Shown here in pieces: positions 11,157-22,346 of a stretch of 64,000 nucleotides of DNA. Every line of letters starts with the position of its first letter. Position 1 is the stretch's first letter. The stretch comes from Pyricularia pennisetigena (taxonomy: Eukaryota; Ascomycota; Sordariomycetes; Magnaporthales; Pyriculariaceae). The stretch spans positions 6,156,389 through 6,220,388 of the forward strand of contig NC_043742.1 of the NCBI RefSeq assembly GCF_004337985.1. Reading direction: 5' to 3'. Under the pieces are notes generated by a model, which was given only the letters and a program-made list of their open reading frames with translations, did not search any database and was not told where the DNA came from. The position numbers and the translations under genes were made by a program.

Positions 11157-12080
11157 TCATTGGAGAACCACGTCACCAACCACCGGCCTGTGGTCGCTCA
11201 CACGCATGCCATCCACGGTGTGATCCCAGATCTCGTACTTGACAACCTTGTAAGGGTATCCGGCGGCAGCACCCAGCCAGATGAAGTCGATCCTGCTCTC
11301 GCCTGCACCCTCGCGGAAAGTGGTGTAGGTGGTGGTGTAGGGGCCGGCGTGCTGGTCGTGGGTGGCGAGGTCGTACAGCTCGCCCTTCATGAAGCCCGTG
11401 TCGGCCAGGGTCTTGAAGGCGTCGCTGTAGGGGGCCGAGTTGAAGTCGCCGGTCAGCGAGACGCCCAGGGGCCCGTAGGCGGCGCGGGCGGCCTGGATGC
11501 GGGTGACGACGACCTTGATGCCCTCGCTCCGGGCCTGGGCGCTCACGTTGTCGAGGTGCGTGTTTGCGTGGATGAACTTTTGGCCCGTGGCGATGTGCTC
11601 AAACACGGCCGTGGTCACGATGCGCCTGCTGCCGGCGCCCCAGCCGAACGAGACCGAGTCCGGCGTGGGCGACAGCCACTTGGTCTCGGACGCGAGCACC
11701 CTGAGCTGACTGGTCTGGTAGAAGATGGGGCTGTACTCGCCGCTCTTCTTGCCGTCGTCGCGCGCGACGCCGACGTGATCCCAGCCGTCGCCCAGGGAGC
11801 TCTGGATGTCCTTGAGCTGGTTGTCGAGAACCTCCTGCATGCCGATGACCATGGGCGCGCCGTCGGGCGTCGCGCTGACGATCTGGTTGAGCTTGTCGTA
11901 GAACTTGTACTGGCGGCAGCGGGACTTGCTGGCCCAGCAGAAGATGTCGAACCACGGCTTCTCGCCCTCCTCGAGGCTGGTGGCCGCGTAGCGGATGTTC
12001 CACGAGACGATGCGCATGGAGAGCGAGGCCATGGCGGTGTCGACGGCCAGCAGGCCAAACAACAACGAGGTGAGCTGCAT
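11157..12080 (-). CDS. Secreted endonuclease/exonuclease/phosphatase (EEP) superfamily protein, 307 aa
   Basis: Intronless. I take the ATG at 12080, since it begins a clear signal peptide (MQLTSLLFGLLAVDTAMA). The frame stays open 33 bp further up only to a TTG. EEP superfamily motifs appear in order: SWNIR (26-30), a metal-binding QEV (82-84), HANTHLD in the middle, LTGDFNSAP near residue 210, and SDHRPV (295-300) with the catalytic Asp-His. The enzyme should cleave phosphodiester or phosphomonoester bonds with a divalent metal outside the cell. It could be a secreted nuclease, a sphingomyelinase-like or an inositol-phosphatase-like enzyme, and sequence alone does not decide. A 316-residue antisense frame over the same DNA is a GC-rich shadow. 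Confidence 0.9.
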   Translation of the reverse strand: MQLTSLLFGLLAVDTAMASLSMRIVSWNIRYAATSLEEGEKPWFDIFCWASKSRCRQYKFYDKLNQIVSATPDGAPMVIGMQEVLDNQLKDIQSSLGDGWDHVGVARDDGKKSGEYSPIFYQTSQLRVLASETKWLSPTPDSVSFGWGAGSRRIVTTAVFEHIATGQKFIHANTHLDNVSAQARSEGIKVVVTRIQAARAAYGPLGVSLTGDFNSAPYSDAFKTLADTGFMKGELYDLATHDQHAGPYTTTYTTFREGAGESRIDFIWLGAAAGYPYKVVKYEIWDHTVDGMRVSDHRPVVGDVVLQ

Positions 12081-12385
12081 AGTGACGGTGGGAGTTGTGG
12101 AAGGAAGTAACAAAGAAACGAGGTCTTGTTACAGTATCTGTGTAAGGAAGAGCCTTGGTTCACACAGATGGCAGTCGGCAGAAACAAAGAAAAAGAAAAA
12201 AAAAAAGAGCGACGAAGAGAGGTCGGGATGCCCTGACTGGAGGAAGATCATAGTCAGTTGCCAAGTCTGCCGGGGAACCGACGACTTATATACCAAGGAG
12301 GGACGCGTGCTCCTATCTCGTCGATTATTGCTTGCTCCAGTTCGAATGTTTCCTCATCTATCCTGTCTGTGTTGATGGGGTTGCA

Positions 12386-12446
12386 TCGATGCTGCGGAGC
12401 AATCCCCTGGCTGCATCGATGCGGAGCAATCCCCTGGCTGCATTGA
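12386..12446. repeat. Short direct tandem repeat
   Basis: Two near-identical copies of a roughly 28-bp unit containing GCATCGATG...CGGAGCAATCCCCTGGCT, plus the start of a third copy. Confidence 0.6.
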
Positions 12447-12737
12447 TATTCCGTCGCCTGCGGTCTCGGCATGATTGGTAAAGCCCCTTCTGGGTTTTAC
12501 CAGGTAAGCCGAGCTCCATTCATCCCTGACATGTGGAGGCAGAGAAACAGAGTCGGCAATATGCGGTAGGTAGCGCCGTAGATTGTAGATGGAGAAACCA
12601 CCCAGAAAGAAAAAAGCTCCAGAGTACTACATAGATCCTTTTTTGCTCGGACTCACGGTAATTATCTTATCTTCTCTTCCGGTTTCGCTGTTGTGTCCGC
12701 AAGTCAAATTTGGATAGACACTTATCCACTTACATAC

Positions 12738-12902
12738 CTACCTCACCACCACATGCCGACAGTCAACCAATATTTTCCTGGTGACGCGATCCATCACGAC
12801 CGTGTGTTTATAGTCTGAAGACAACACAAAGTCGGGCAAAAATTGGCCATCACAGTCGCCAGGGGCTACGAGTATAAGCAGTGGTAGAAAAAACCCCCCC
12901 AT
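12738..12902 (-). CDS. Possible small secreted protein (54 aa) or first exon
   Basis: The ATG at 12902 begins a strong hydrophobic signal-like segment (MGGFFLPLLILVAPGDC), followed by about 37 polar residues with two cysteines overall. GTGAGG and GTATGT sequences overlap the stop region, so this may be a first exon with the rest unidentified. It has no known family. Small size, a signal peptide and the gene-poor setting resemble candidate effectors, but a chance ORF is equally possible. Confidence 0.2.
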   Translation of the reverse strand: MGGFFLPLLILVAPGDCDGQFLPDFVLSSDYKHTVVMDRVTRKILVDCRHVVVR

Positions 12903-12989
12903 ACTCAGGGCTAATCTGAAAGAGCGAAACAATACCTATATATTAGTACATCCAAACCTAATCAGTGACTTGGATTCAATAGCAATTCA

Positions 12990-13390
12990 ATCTTGCGCAA
13001 TCAAAAATGTCGGATCGCCACCATCCCTGGTGATGTCTACTACGAAAGTGGCCCTCAGGGAGTTGAGAAGCTCCTCACGATCAGGGCAAAATTCGTCAAC
13101 CCGCACGAGCCCTACCCAGTCTCAGCAGCCCACACCCACTATTAGGGGGTGTATACAGGCTGGATCACCCACACGAGACCTGCCCACGGCTATGAGTTCC
13201 TCCCCCCCAGGCGTGCAGTGATGAAGCCATGCGACACGATCTCGCTATCACTGATGTTGATAGCGTCTCTGCGATCATGAATGGACCCGTGTGGGTGCAA
13301 TCGTCAACTGGTGGACTTGAGAAAGTTATTCATCCTGCCACCGGTGGTAATTCTTTTACTGAATTGGTATTGGGGCCGGAGTTTTAAGAT
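12990..13390 (+). pseudogene. Disrupted coding remnant of unknown family
   Basis: One frame reads like ordinary protein from about 13008 (PGDVYYESGPQGVEKLL and onward) until a TAG near 13141. It continues in the same frame with WITHTRPAHGYEFLPPR to about 13225. The protein-like reading then shifts frame and runs as MRHDLAITDVDSVSAIMNG up to a stop near 13387. Codons are C/G-ending in these segments, unlike the flanks. No start or splice solution repairs it, so I read it as a decayed gene with a nonsense change and a frameshift. Family unknown. Confidence 0.35.
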
Positions 13391-14248
13391 TAAAACTCTA
13401 AGCAATCCAAAAGGACTGGTCAGACCTTATTCGTGGAGTGTTGCGTTTGGCGGGGGCCTCCAAGGTTCAGGGTCTTTGCAACTCCACCATCTGCAATTGC
13501 CCGCTAGTTCAGGGGAAGTCTTCCAAAAGATTGGATGAAGAAAGCATGGAACATGGAACCTGTAAACGGATGGATTGATGCTTTAAATAAATCCTTTCTT
13601 TCTGGAAGGAATTCTTGGTGACATTGATGACTCGCCAACATTATTTCTTCCGCGTGCGAATCATTACTATCTAGTCTCTAGCATCCAAGCAATCCCACAA
13701 GTGTTGATAGTATCATATCACACTCTGTCTAAATCACCTCCTGAGCGACAGACAGCTTTTGTTGCTAGCCGTTGGATTGCAGTACTGTACCGGGCTTTTT
13801 ACCGAATTCAGAACATCAATCAGACTGTAGGGCTGATCCCATTGGATGGCACCCGCCACAAACGTGATCACCCCCCGCGCTCTCGGTGCCAGAGCGTTAC
13901 ACCACAAAGGGGATCCCTGCGCGCCCAGCCAAATTCTGCATCTGCAGAAAATTACGCTGTACAAATCGGGAGCCTTGCTTTTTTATTTCCTATTTTTAAT
14001 TTTGAGTTTCTGATTTTCTTCCTGTGTCTGGGCTTTTTAATTCAAAGAAAAGTTCAAGTACATGCCAAACTGCTCAAATGACCATATGAACCTTCAGTAT
14101 GATACCCGGTCGATTCATCATTTCGCTCTTTCCGCCTTGCCAAACCGTGCAGTGAGGGATTGAAAAATAAAACAAAGAAAAAGAAAAAAAAAAGGTCATC
14201 TTCCGCGCTAAGCTGCTAGCTTGATCCAGTACTCGCGGCCGAAAGGAT

Positions 14249-16344
14249 ATGGCGAGCCCGTCGCTGAACTCTGCCTTTGGGAGCGATAGCCAGGACTTCG
14301 ACTCGGTTTCCCTGCGGCAGCGCTTAAGCAAGCCAGACGACTTTGAGTCTTGGAAGAAAGTCGTCTACGAGCGGCTGCGCGAACGTGGCCTCTCGCACGT
14401 GCCCCTAGTGCCACCAGCCGCTTCGGATCGGGAGCGAGATGCCAGGTTCCAGAGGCGGCCGACTGCAGATGAGCTGCGTAGGGTCACCCTCATGCTCAAA
14501 TTCAGCGTCACAGCCCGGGTCAGATATCAGTTTCTTGGTGGACCGCACTTCAATAATGAGAAGCCTTGGGAGATGTGGTCTGCCATCCTTGAATGGGCAG
14601 GAAAGCGGCCGGAAATCGAAAGCCATGGAGTTTCGTACACGGCACATAAACCCGTCAGGCCTCGCTTCCTCTTTGACAAGCTCAGCTCTCTCCTGCAAAG
14701 CATCGCCACTGTGAGCCTCACTTCTTTTGATAGCTTCGAGGCCTACGTGGCAAGGTTCAACAACCTGCGTAAGCAGCTACTGGACATTAGTTGCAGCCTC
14801 AGTGAGAAGCAATATATAGCATTCTTTATCGTGGGCATCAAAGACATCGAGGAACAACAGGAATGGATTCGACATGTCAAGGAGGCCATGGAAACAAACC
14901 CCGGGATCACTTTGGACTGGGTTCTGTCTATTAACGGTGCCAATTCAAGACAATACTCTCCTGTTCCGGATGGAAACATGGCGAGTAGGGCCGTGAAGGA
15001 AGAGGAGAATGCCCATGTTCCATATGAAATACCATTTTCTCATCGTCAAAGCCAGCCATACCATCGTACCAAACTCGAGCCGAGAGAAGGCTCTGCGTAT
15101 GACAGTTATAGGCCAGCCTACAATGGTGGCCGGGGCAAGGTCCCTAAAAATTCGCTGGATCTCCGTGCAGATTCTGGAACGCAAGGGCGACCTCGAGGGA
15201 AAACAGCTATTGATGACGAGCCGCTGAGGAAGCCTCACATAAGAGCACAGGATGATCTTTCCAGGGCCGATCGCCCTTCCATTCATTCCAAGCCCCGGCA
15301 TGATAATATCGAGAACAAGCTCACAAAGATAGATGTTAGCGAGCTCTTGCCGCACAGTAGCACCGGTGACCCTGACGAAGATAACGTGTCGAACCAGGTT
15401 CGGAAGCCAAAGTTGGAAACTGCTATTGACAGCAATAATTCGACGGCTGGAGAACCGCACGCTCTTTCTTGTGCCGTGGGGATGACTGAGACCATAGCGT
15501 CCCAACCGCCAACGTCGGTCAGCAGCAAAGCTGCAACCTCGACAGTTAAGAAAGTAACCTTTGATGACAGGCCGCAGTCTGTCGGTGGTGCTGGGCGGCA
15601 TGGTAAAAGCGCAGCACCTGTGGGGCAAAACACGAACAAAACTTCCAATATCCAGATCAGGGGTTCCAGCACTGCCAGTTCCTCATCTCCAAACCAGGCA
15701 AATCCGGAAAATATCGAGTCAAACCCGATAACTACAAGCCCAGCCTGTTCCCGGCCTTCCACCATGCCACAGCGCAGGTTTGCCGCTGCTGAAACAGAAC
15801 AAAGCTCTAGCCATATTCCTGCCAGAACATCCACGACAGCACCGCAAATGAGCAAGGGCCAGGCAAATGCTTCAGCGCCCAGCCCCGACCAGCCTTTAAA
15901 TGGATCTCGAAAGGGCTCCCCAGTGACTTTGGTATCTGGCCCGAAACTTCCCGCAGCGGTCACAGGTAATTGATTTCAGCCCATGACAGTGAAAACAGTC
16001 TACAGAAGCCAACATTGAAGACGACAATGCTAACCAAAGATATGATATGTACTTCAGGGGGCGCAGTCGAGGAGAAGGATTTGGTGAACACCGGGTCTAC
16101 ATCATCTCCAGTTTTAGCAAATGCAGACTCCAGCAGATCGCCCAAGAAGGCCCCTCATCGAATGGCTCAAGAGTCAGGATCGCCCCAAAAGCCGAGGAGT
16201 GATACTCCCCCAGTGTCCAAGAAAAGGGGGCTGCAGGACGAACCGGGCAAGGATCCATCAACAACTGGTCCACCAGTCAAGAAGAGAGTTAGTGCCAATC
16301 ATCTGATGCAAAGTATGTTGTATAAGCGACGATCAATAATTTGA
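14249..16344 (+). CDS. Single-copy Ty1/copia gag-like protein, no polymerase
   Basis: ATG at 14249. Exon 1 is 14249-15965; a GTAATT donor, a CTAAC branch point and AG at 16056-16057 lead to exon 2 from 16058. Residues about 20-240 have the arrangement of copia-type gag (UBN2/Retrotran_gag_2): FESWKKVVYERLRERGL, then LRRVTLMLKFSVTARVRYQF, KPWEMWSAILEWAG, and FEAYVARFNNLRKQLLDI followed by LSEKQYIAFFIVGI. The rest is disordered, Ser/Thr/Pro-rich and basic. There is no CCHC knuckle, protease, integrase, RT or LTR nearby. Ending at 16344 gives about 666 aa; splicing at GTATGT (16313) to an acceptor at 16412 gives another short C-terminus. The family is inferred from motif order, not from a search. 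Confidence 0.6.
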
Positions 16345-17224
16345 CATTACAACACTGTCCGACGACAAAGCTGGCCGATAGAGAGGGTGTTTTTCTTTTT
16401 TTTTTTTTTAAGGTAATCATAAGTTGGGCTGCAAAACTGGACGTCAAATGGGTCGCAGTCATCATCACGCCTCTTTTTGCGCCCGAGTCACCACTTTCGA
16501 ACAAGGGTAACAAGTTACTATCAATCCTCTGATCCAAATTGTTGGATGGAGTGAGTAAATGAGCGGGAGAACTTGAGATTTTTTAAAACAGTTCCTTATT
16601 TCTGGCGTCTTTGGGAACATTTTGTCTACCATATACTATCGGAATTGTGTCAGGAAGAAAGTGGTTGGGTTGGCCAAGATCGAGAGACAAAACCACGCAC
16701 TAGACTAATACATGGGCAGGTGAATAAAACTTCTGGCGTTAGTCTGAGACTGGAGCTTTCGTCTTTTGGCTGTGTTCTTTAGTGCAACAACATGGCCTCC
16801 CTAAGACTAGGGGTATTGTAGATGGATGTGACGTCAGCGGGCAAGGGTCGAATACAGTAAAACCCCCCGCCAACGCTAAACTCACGCGTCGGGAGGGACC
16901 GTTGTAGTGGAATTCAGATTTAGACCCACTATAACCAGCACGCGTTCTGACGCGCCCCAGAATAATTGTTTGATTTGGACCATTTTCATGGAGCAGATGC
17001 TTGTCGCTAGCAACTTCTGGATCGCACCGGTTGACCCCCCACGATACGTTACTGATAATCCGTCTTCGCTTCTTCCGTCTCGCTATCTAAATATCTACCT
17101 TGTTTAAGCATCCAAGTGCCTCTTGACCCGGATCTGTTTGCTTCGTACCCTTTGCTCATGCTTGCCGCGGGCAAGCTCTTTCTGGCATTTATGCAGTCTT
17201 TCCACGCTCGACTCTGAAGATCAG
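16345..17224. other. Intergenic region, no gene seen
   Basis: Contains a T-run (16393-16409) that may be the polypyrimidine tract of an alternative last intron of the gag-like gene. Otherwise it is the promoter side of the BRCT gene. Confidence 0.5.
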
Positions 17225-20143
17225 ATGGCCTCCCCCTCTCGAGCATCGGACCCGGAGGACTCAGGCTTCGATTCTGCTCAGCCATTTCGTGGAGTTGTGG
17301 TATGCTGTACAAGCATCCCAGTGGAACAAAGGGTACGAGACCCGGTCTATGCCCTTGACCGACACATATCTACCTCGCTTTATGCTTGGATCGCCGCAGC
17401 AAATATGACTGACAGACAGAACAATCTCCCCCACTCCAGGCAGAGATCGCTCAGAAGGCTGCGGAGCTAGGCGGCATTCACAAGTATGACCTCACCCCGG
17501 ACGTGACGCACCTGATCGTTGGCGAGTACGACACTCCGAAATACCGCCATGTCGCCAAGGAACGACCCGACATCAAGCCCATGGCTGCCGGCTGGATCGA
17601 CGCCGTCCGCAGCCTCTTCACCATGGCGGAGCCCATCAACTTCAAGGCGCTCGAGAGGGAATGGCGATTGAAAACGTTTGAGACCGATGGCGGCAACGGA
17701 CGCGGCCGTGGCAGGCTGCTCCTCTGCCTGACTGGCTTTGATGATGGTAGGCTCTACACAAAGCAAATCAGCACGGCGGCGAGCACACGTGGGACCTTGA
17801 GCTGACGAAAAAAAAAAAACGAAAAAAAAATCTGTCCCTGGTCCTCATACAGCCGACGAAAGACAGTCCATAACAAACATCATCACTTCCAATGGGGGTT
17901 CCTACACGGGTGACCTGACCAAACATGTCACCCACCTCGTAGTACACCAGCCGCGGGGCCGGAAGTACGCAGCGGCGAAAGACTGGCGAATACGTACCGT
18001 CTCGATCGAGTGGGTTCGGGACAGCGTCGAGCGCGGCATGATCCTCGACGAGTCGCTATATGACCCGCTGCTACCGCCCGAGGAGCGAGGCCTAAATGCT
18101 TGGAACAGAAACGCGCCTGCAAGGCGGTCTGCGGCCGGAAGCAAACGGACCCGCGACGCATCGTTTGTGGCCAAGGAGGGCGGTGCGCCGGACGACCGCA
18201 AGACGAAGCTGCGCAGGACCGCCAGCTTGAAGCTTAGCAACCAGAGAGACGGCCTGTGGGGTGACATTCTTGGAAAGCCGGCGCAGTCAAAACCGTCGCC
18301 CATGTCCGCTGCTGCTCTTGCACAGGAGCAGGAAGCGTCTGTTGTACCTGCTGGGCTGCTGGTTGAAGGCAACAACAGCTCCTTCGGAGCCTCACTTGCT
18401 GCACCCGATGCAAAGCCGACGCCGGCTCCGGCATCGTTCGAGATCCCCAAGGAGCGACCGGTATTTGACTCGTGCTGTTGCTATGTTCACGGCTTTTCGC
18501 GGCGGCAGACCGAGATTTTGGTGAATACGCTCGTCTCCCTCGGTGGACACGTCTGCTCTAGCTTGGAGGATCTCAGCTTGGAGAAGGGATCGCATTACTC
18601 GCACCGTATACTCATTGTTCCACAAGAGTCACAGCCAGAAAGTCATCCGAGGCTACCATCTGGCGCCTCAATAGTCACCGAGTTCTTCATTGAGAAGTGT
18701 CTACACAAGAAGCATTTCTTTGATCCAAACCATCACGTCATAGGTCGACCGTTCCCGCGCTTCCCAATCCAGGGCTTCGAGAGCCTTGGAGTTGCTACCT
18801 CGGGCTTCACAGGTGTGGACCTAAACCAAATAGACAAGACGATTCGTCAACTCGGTGCGCGCTACGATGAGCGGTTCACCGCAAACACCTCGATGCTTCT
18901 CTGCACGTCGCTCGAAGCGGTCCGTAAGCAGAAGTTGGATTTGGCGCTGGCATGGAAAGTCCCGGTTGTTCAGGCCGAATGGCTTTGGACCTGCATATCG
19001 ACAGGCTACAAGGTCCCGTTTCGGGACTTTATGTTCAAACAGCTTAACCAGAGCATCACACCACCGAGAACGCTCTCTGCAAACACCGGTTTGACCAAGT
19101 CCCGGTCCGCACCATCCGATAAGGAGGAGGAGGAGGAGGAGGAGGAGTCCTTGCGCAGAACAAAATCAGCTTCTGCATCTCGTCCTTCAACTACGGAATC
19201 TGCCTCGGCACAGGCTCCCATGCTCCCTGCAGCACCCGAAAGTGCAAGCGGTGCGAAGTCGACGGTACCTATACAAGCCGAGGCTACCGAGTCTGCCGAG
19301 AAAACCGGCGAACAGGAGACGGGGCCTGCATCAGACGAATCTGGGCATTCCAAAGAATCCAAGGATGCCGGTGGAACAAGAGACAGAAGTCGAGACCCAT
19401 CAGAGCCACTGGCAGCCAAACCAGCCAGTGCGCTCAACAAAACACCCCCGGAGCAGCAGATTGATGGAGAAGTAACCTCTGCCGCAGGGGAAGAACAACC
19501 ACAGCCGAACAACAAGCCCGCAGCGCAGCGGAAGCTTGCAAGAATAGCAAGCGAGGTTGCCGACTCGGACGCCGACGATTCAGAGGAGGATGCTCTGGCC
19601 GTGGCCGCAAGGGAAGCGTCAGCCCGTAGAGCCCGCGAGAAGAAGCTAAAGGACGAAGCCAGCCGCCTGGCCCTGTGCTCCAAGCTGTCGTCTCTCATTG
19701 ACGGTAAAACGACGGCACCCGGATCTGCAGACGAGCAGGACGCATCTGGCGGGCAGTCAGCAGTAGCGGGAGCGGCACCACAGCCGGCCCGCCGTAAACG
19801 CAAGATCATGGGCCGCGCGGTCTCCAACGTCTCGGCTGCCTCCAACGGCAGCGGTGGCTGCAGCGCAGACACTGCCTCTGCTTCCGGGGACAAGAATTTG
19901 GTGACGGGCGCAGACGACAACAAAACCAAAGAGAACGCACCTCCGCCAGCCACTCAGCTGGTGTATGATGCGCCACACGCAGACTACTTCATGGCGCAGT
20001 TGAGGGCCGGCGTGGCCGATGGCAGTAAAGGGCCGCCCAAGGATGACGGTGGAGTGGAGAAACTCACCCTAAAGGATTTGCAGCAGCCGCAGCAACAGCA
20101 ATACGGTACTAGTGCGGCCGGCAGGAGGACGAGGAGACGATGA
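17225..20143 (+). CDS. Four-BRCT scaffold, Dpb11/Rad4(Cut5)/TopBP1 homologue
   Basis: Nuclear scaffold that in yeasts links CDK-phosphorylated Sld2/Sld3 and the 9-1-1 clamp to replication start and checkpoint signalling. Exons are 17225-17332, 17440-17746 and 17853-20143 with phases matched, giving 901 aa. BRCT1 (about 20-105) starts PFRGVVVCCTSIP and contains DVTHLIVGEYDTPKY. BRCT2 (about 128-215) starts RLLLCLTGFDD and contains HVTHLVV and SIEWVRDSV. BRCT3 (about 343-435) starts FDSCCCYVHGFS. BRCT4 (about 441-531) ends VVQAEWLWTCISTGYKVP. The C-terminal 370 residues are acidic and disordered, with a run of seven Glu near residue 565 and basic NLS-like patches (RRKRK). Two-plus-two BRCT spacing fits the Dpb11/Rad4 class. 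Confidence 0.88.
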
Positions 20144-21677
20144 TATTGCTTCGTCTTTTCTGCTGGTATGTTGATCTCTTGACGTTCAAAGGTTGAAAAT
20201 CGGTCGATGTTGTAGTGGACTTTTTTTTTTCTTTTCCTGGAAGTTCTAGTAGATACCATTTACGAACAGCATGGCCTAGGTGTGGCAGTTTATGTCTATA
20301 GTAACGAGTTAATGATTACCCAAGTAAGTAATATCTATATATTTGTTTAACCGAAGCCATACACCCAAGCTGGGCAAGATGGACCATATCTTGAACGCCT
20401 TATGTCAAGACATTGGATCTAGAATGTTGTGATCTGGACGCCAAGTCTACATTGATGTTCCCCACGCTGCATGAGCAGTCTACATGTATGGACCAACAAA
20501 AGGCTGGATATAGAGAACAATCTATGAAGCAATCCTGGTTTAAGTTTATTCAAAACCTTGCGTCCTCCAATTTATACCGGGGTCACAATCATAAAGACTT
20601 TGGCCCGCCCTGTCCTTCACCTGTTGGCATCCTCTGGTGGGGAATCTTTGACATCTGTCGCTTTCCAGCGCGATGCCGCCAACGTCCAAAAGAAAAGGGC
20701 TCGGTGGTTTTGCAGCCTGAAGTGGACAGTGTTGTACCGTTCCGACACTGTCGTCAAGATGCTCGCGGGGTCATCGTGGCCGAAGCGGTCGAACCGCAGT
20801 TTTTGTCCGGTTGGCTGGGGATACCCAATCAATCGTTTGGTCGCGTCGTCTGGGGCAATTGCTACAATATGCGAACAGTTTTCCAAGAAGGCGGCCGTTT
20901 TTGACTACCTACATTCGGCCAAGATGCGATAGGACTGGCCGAGGCAGCGGCAAGGCCTCTTTGAGATAAAATACAAGCATATATCCTCGTCTACCTGCCA
21001 CCCCGTGGGTTCCTCTGATCAAGCAGTGGTCTTGACTGGCGCCATATCTCCGGGAAAAGGCGGAAGGTGATGGAAAAAAAAACTGTAGAAGGAAATGGGT
21101 TGTCTTTTGGTTGCCTATCCGCTTTGCATTTACATGTTGCTGTTGGTACCTGTTGGGACTCACTTGGGTTGTCCGTCTTGTGCTCACCTGATCAGAGGGC
21201 TTGAGTAGATGTCTGCATGTATTGATACAAGTTGCAACATTCTTACCTCAAGGACAGTGGCCCTCTTTTTTTTTTCTTTTTGGGAAAAACCAAACCCGTA
21301 CAGCTTTCTTCAACGGCATGTGCTCAGCCGGACCTCGCCTCACTGACTGCCTTGGCGTGTCCTCTGGCCAATGAGACGTCCACACACCTCGCCTTTTTAA
21401 TTTATTTGAATGCTGCCAGAGGCCCCCTGAGTTGCACGACCGATCGGCACCCGAGCCTTTCCAAATGGCATTTATTTCCGTTCTCGACCGGTGCGGCTCT
21501 GTGATGCCGGCTACCAGATGCTAGTGTGCCGCCTCATTCCCGTCCGTTTTTCGAGGGCAGGTAGCTGGTAGTCACTGATACTGATAGTCTCCAAAGTAGC
21601 AACAGTATGGCAGGCTGTAATATATCATACCTTCAAGGACCTTTCTCGAAATTTTTGATTTTCTTGGAGGTCTTGTC
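20144..21677. other. Intergenic region with a minus-strand coding remnant
   Basis: Apart from the remnant at 20617-20901 I see no gene. Confidence 0.5.
20617..20901 (-). pseudogene. Coding remnant or orphan exon, unknown family
   Basis: About 90 codons on the minus strand read as ordinary protein with C/G-ending codons (ENCSHIVAIAPDDATKRLIG, YPQPTGQKLRFDRFGHDD, RWKATDVKDSPPEDANR then stop). There is no ATG. An in-frame TAG lies just upstream, directly at a GTAG that could be a splice acceptor. Either it is the last exon of an unrecognised gene whose upstream exons I cannot place, or a decayed fragment. Confidence 0.35.
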
Positions 21678-22287
21678 ATGAACAACAACTGCATTAGTGC
21701 CAGCGTCAAACCAATAGACATAGGCATCATGTCCACCTGCCCCAGTTCGACCACCACATCCCTGGCCAGCAGGGATGCTTGTACTTCTGAATCGCCTTCT
21801 CTCAAGCCGGATTCAACGGGCCAGTCGTCGGATCATGATATTCGCAACCAGGGTATGTGTACGAATTTTAGGCCATCCTAGTACAGCTGCCGACATAACG
21901 GCTCTCTGACTTGCTTTCTTTTCTGTCCAGTAGCCTCTGCTTCGATACCTGCTCAAAAGCCAGATTCGAGCAGGATAGCGGATAAAGGGGCGCCCTCCCC
22001 CTTCAAGGTCAAGATAGCAGCAGCAGCACGCGACATCATCCGCGCGGTTGGCGAGGACCCGGCCCGCGAGGGTCTTGCAGACACACCATACAGGTTCGCC
22101 GAGGCGTTTCAGTTCTTCACCCAGGGGTACTCCAAGAACATCCACGAGGTGTCCAACGATGCGATATTCAGTATAGACTCCAGGGAGCTTGTCATCGTGA
22201 GGGACATTGACATCTTTAGCATGTGCGAGCACCATATGGTTCCCTTCATCGGAAAGGCAAGTTTCTAGCTCTCCACTCCCACGCCGG

Positions 22288-22346
<59 letters not shown>

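Larger units (their letters stand above)
12081..14248. other. Accessory-looking intergenic region
   Basis: About 2.2 kb with no intact gene. It holds a two-copy tandem repeat (12386-12446), a possible tiny secreted ORF on the minus strand (12738-12902) and a disrupted plus-strand coding remnant (about 12990-13390). Confidence 0.5.

Noticed and set aside
11160..12110. 316-codon plus-strand frame
   Set aside because: Exact antisense of the EEP gene, whose motifs and signal peptide are clear. The plus frame is Val/Gly/Asp-rich with no domain, a typical GC-rich shadow.
19006..19953. 315-codon minus-strand frame
   Set aside because: Antisense of the disordered C-terminus of the BRCT protein. It is Ser/Ala-biased low complexity with no motif.
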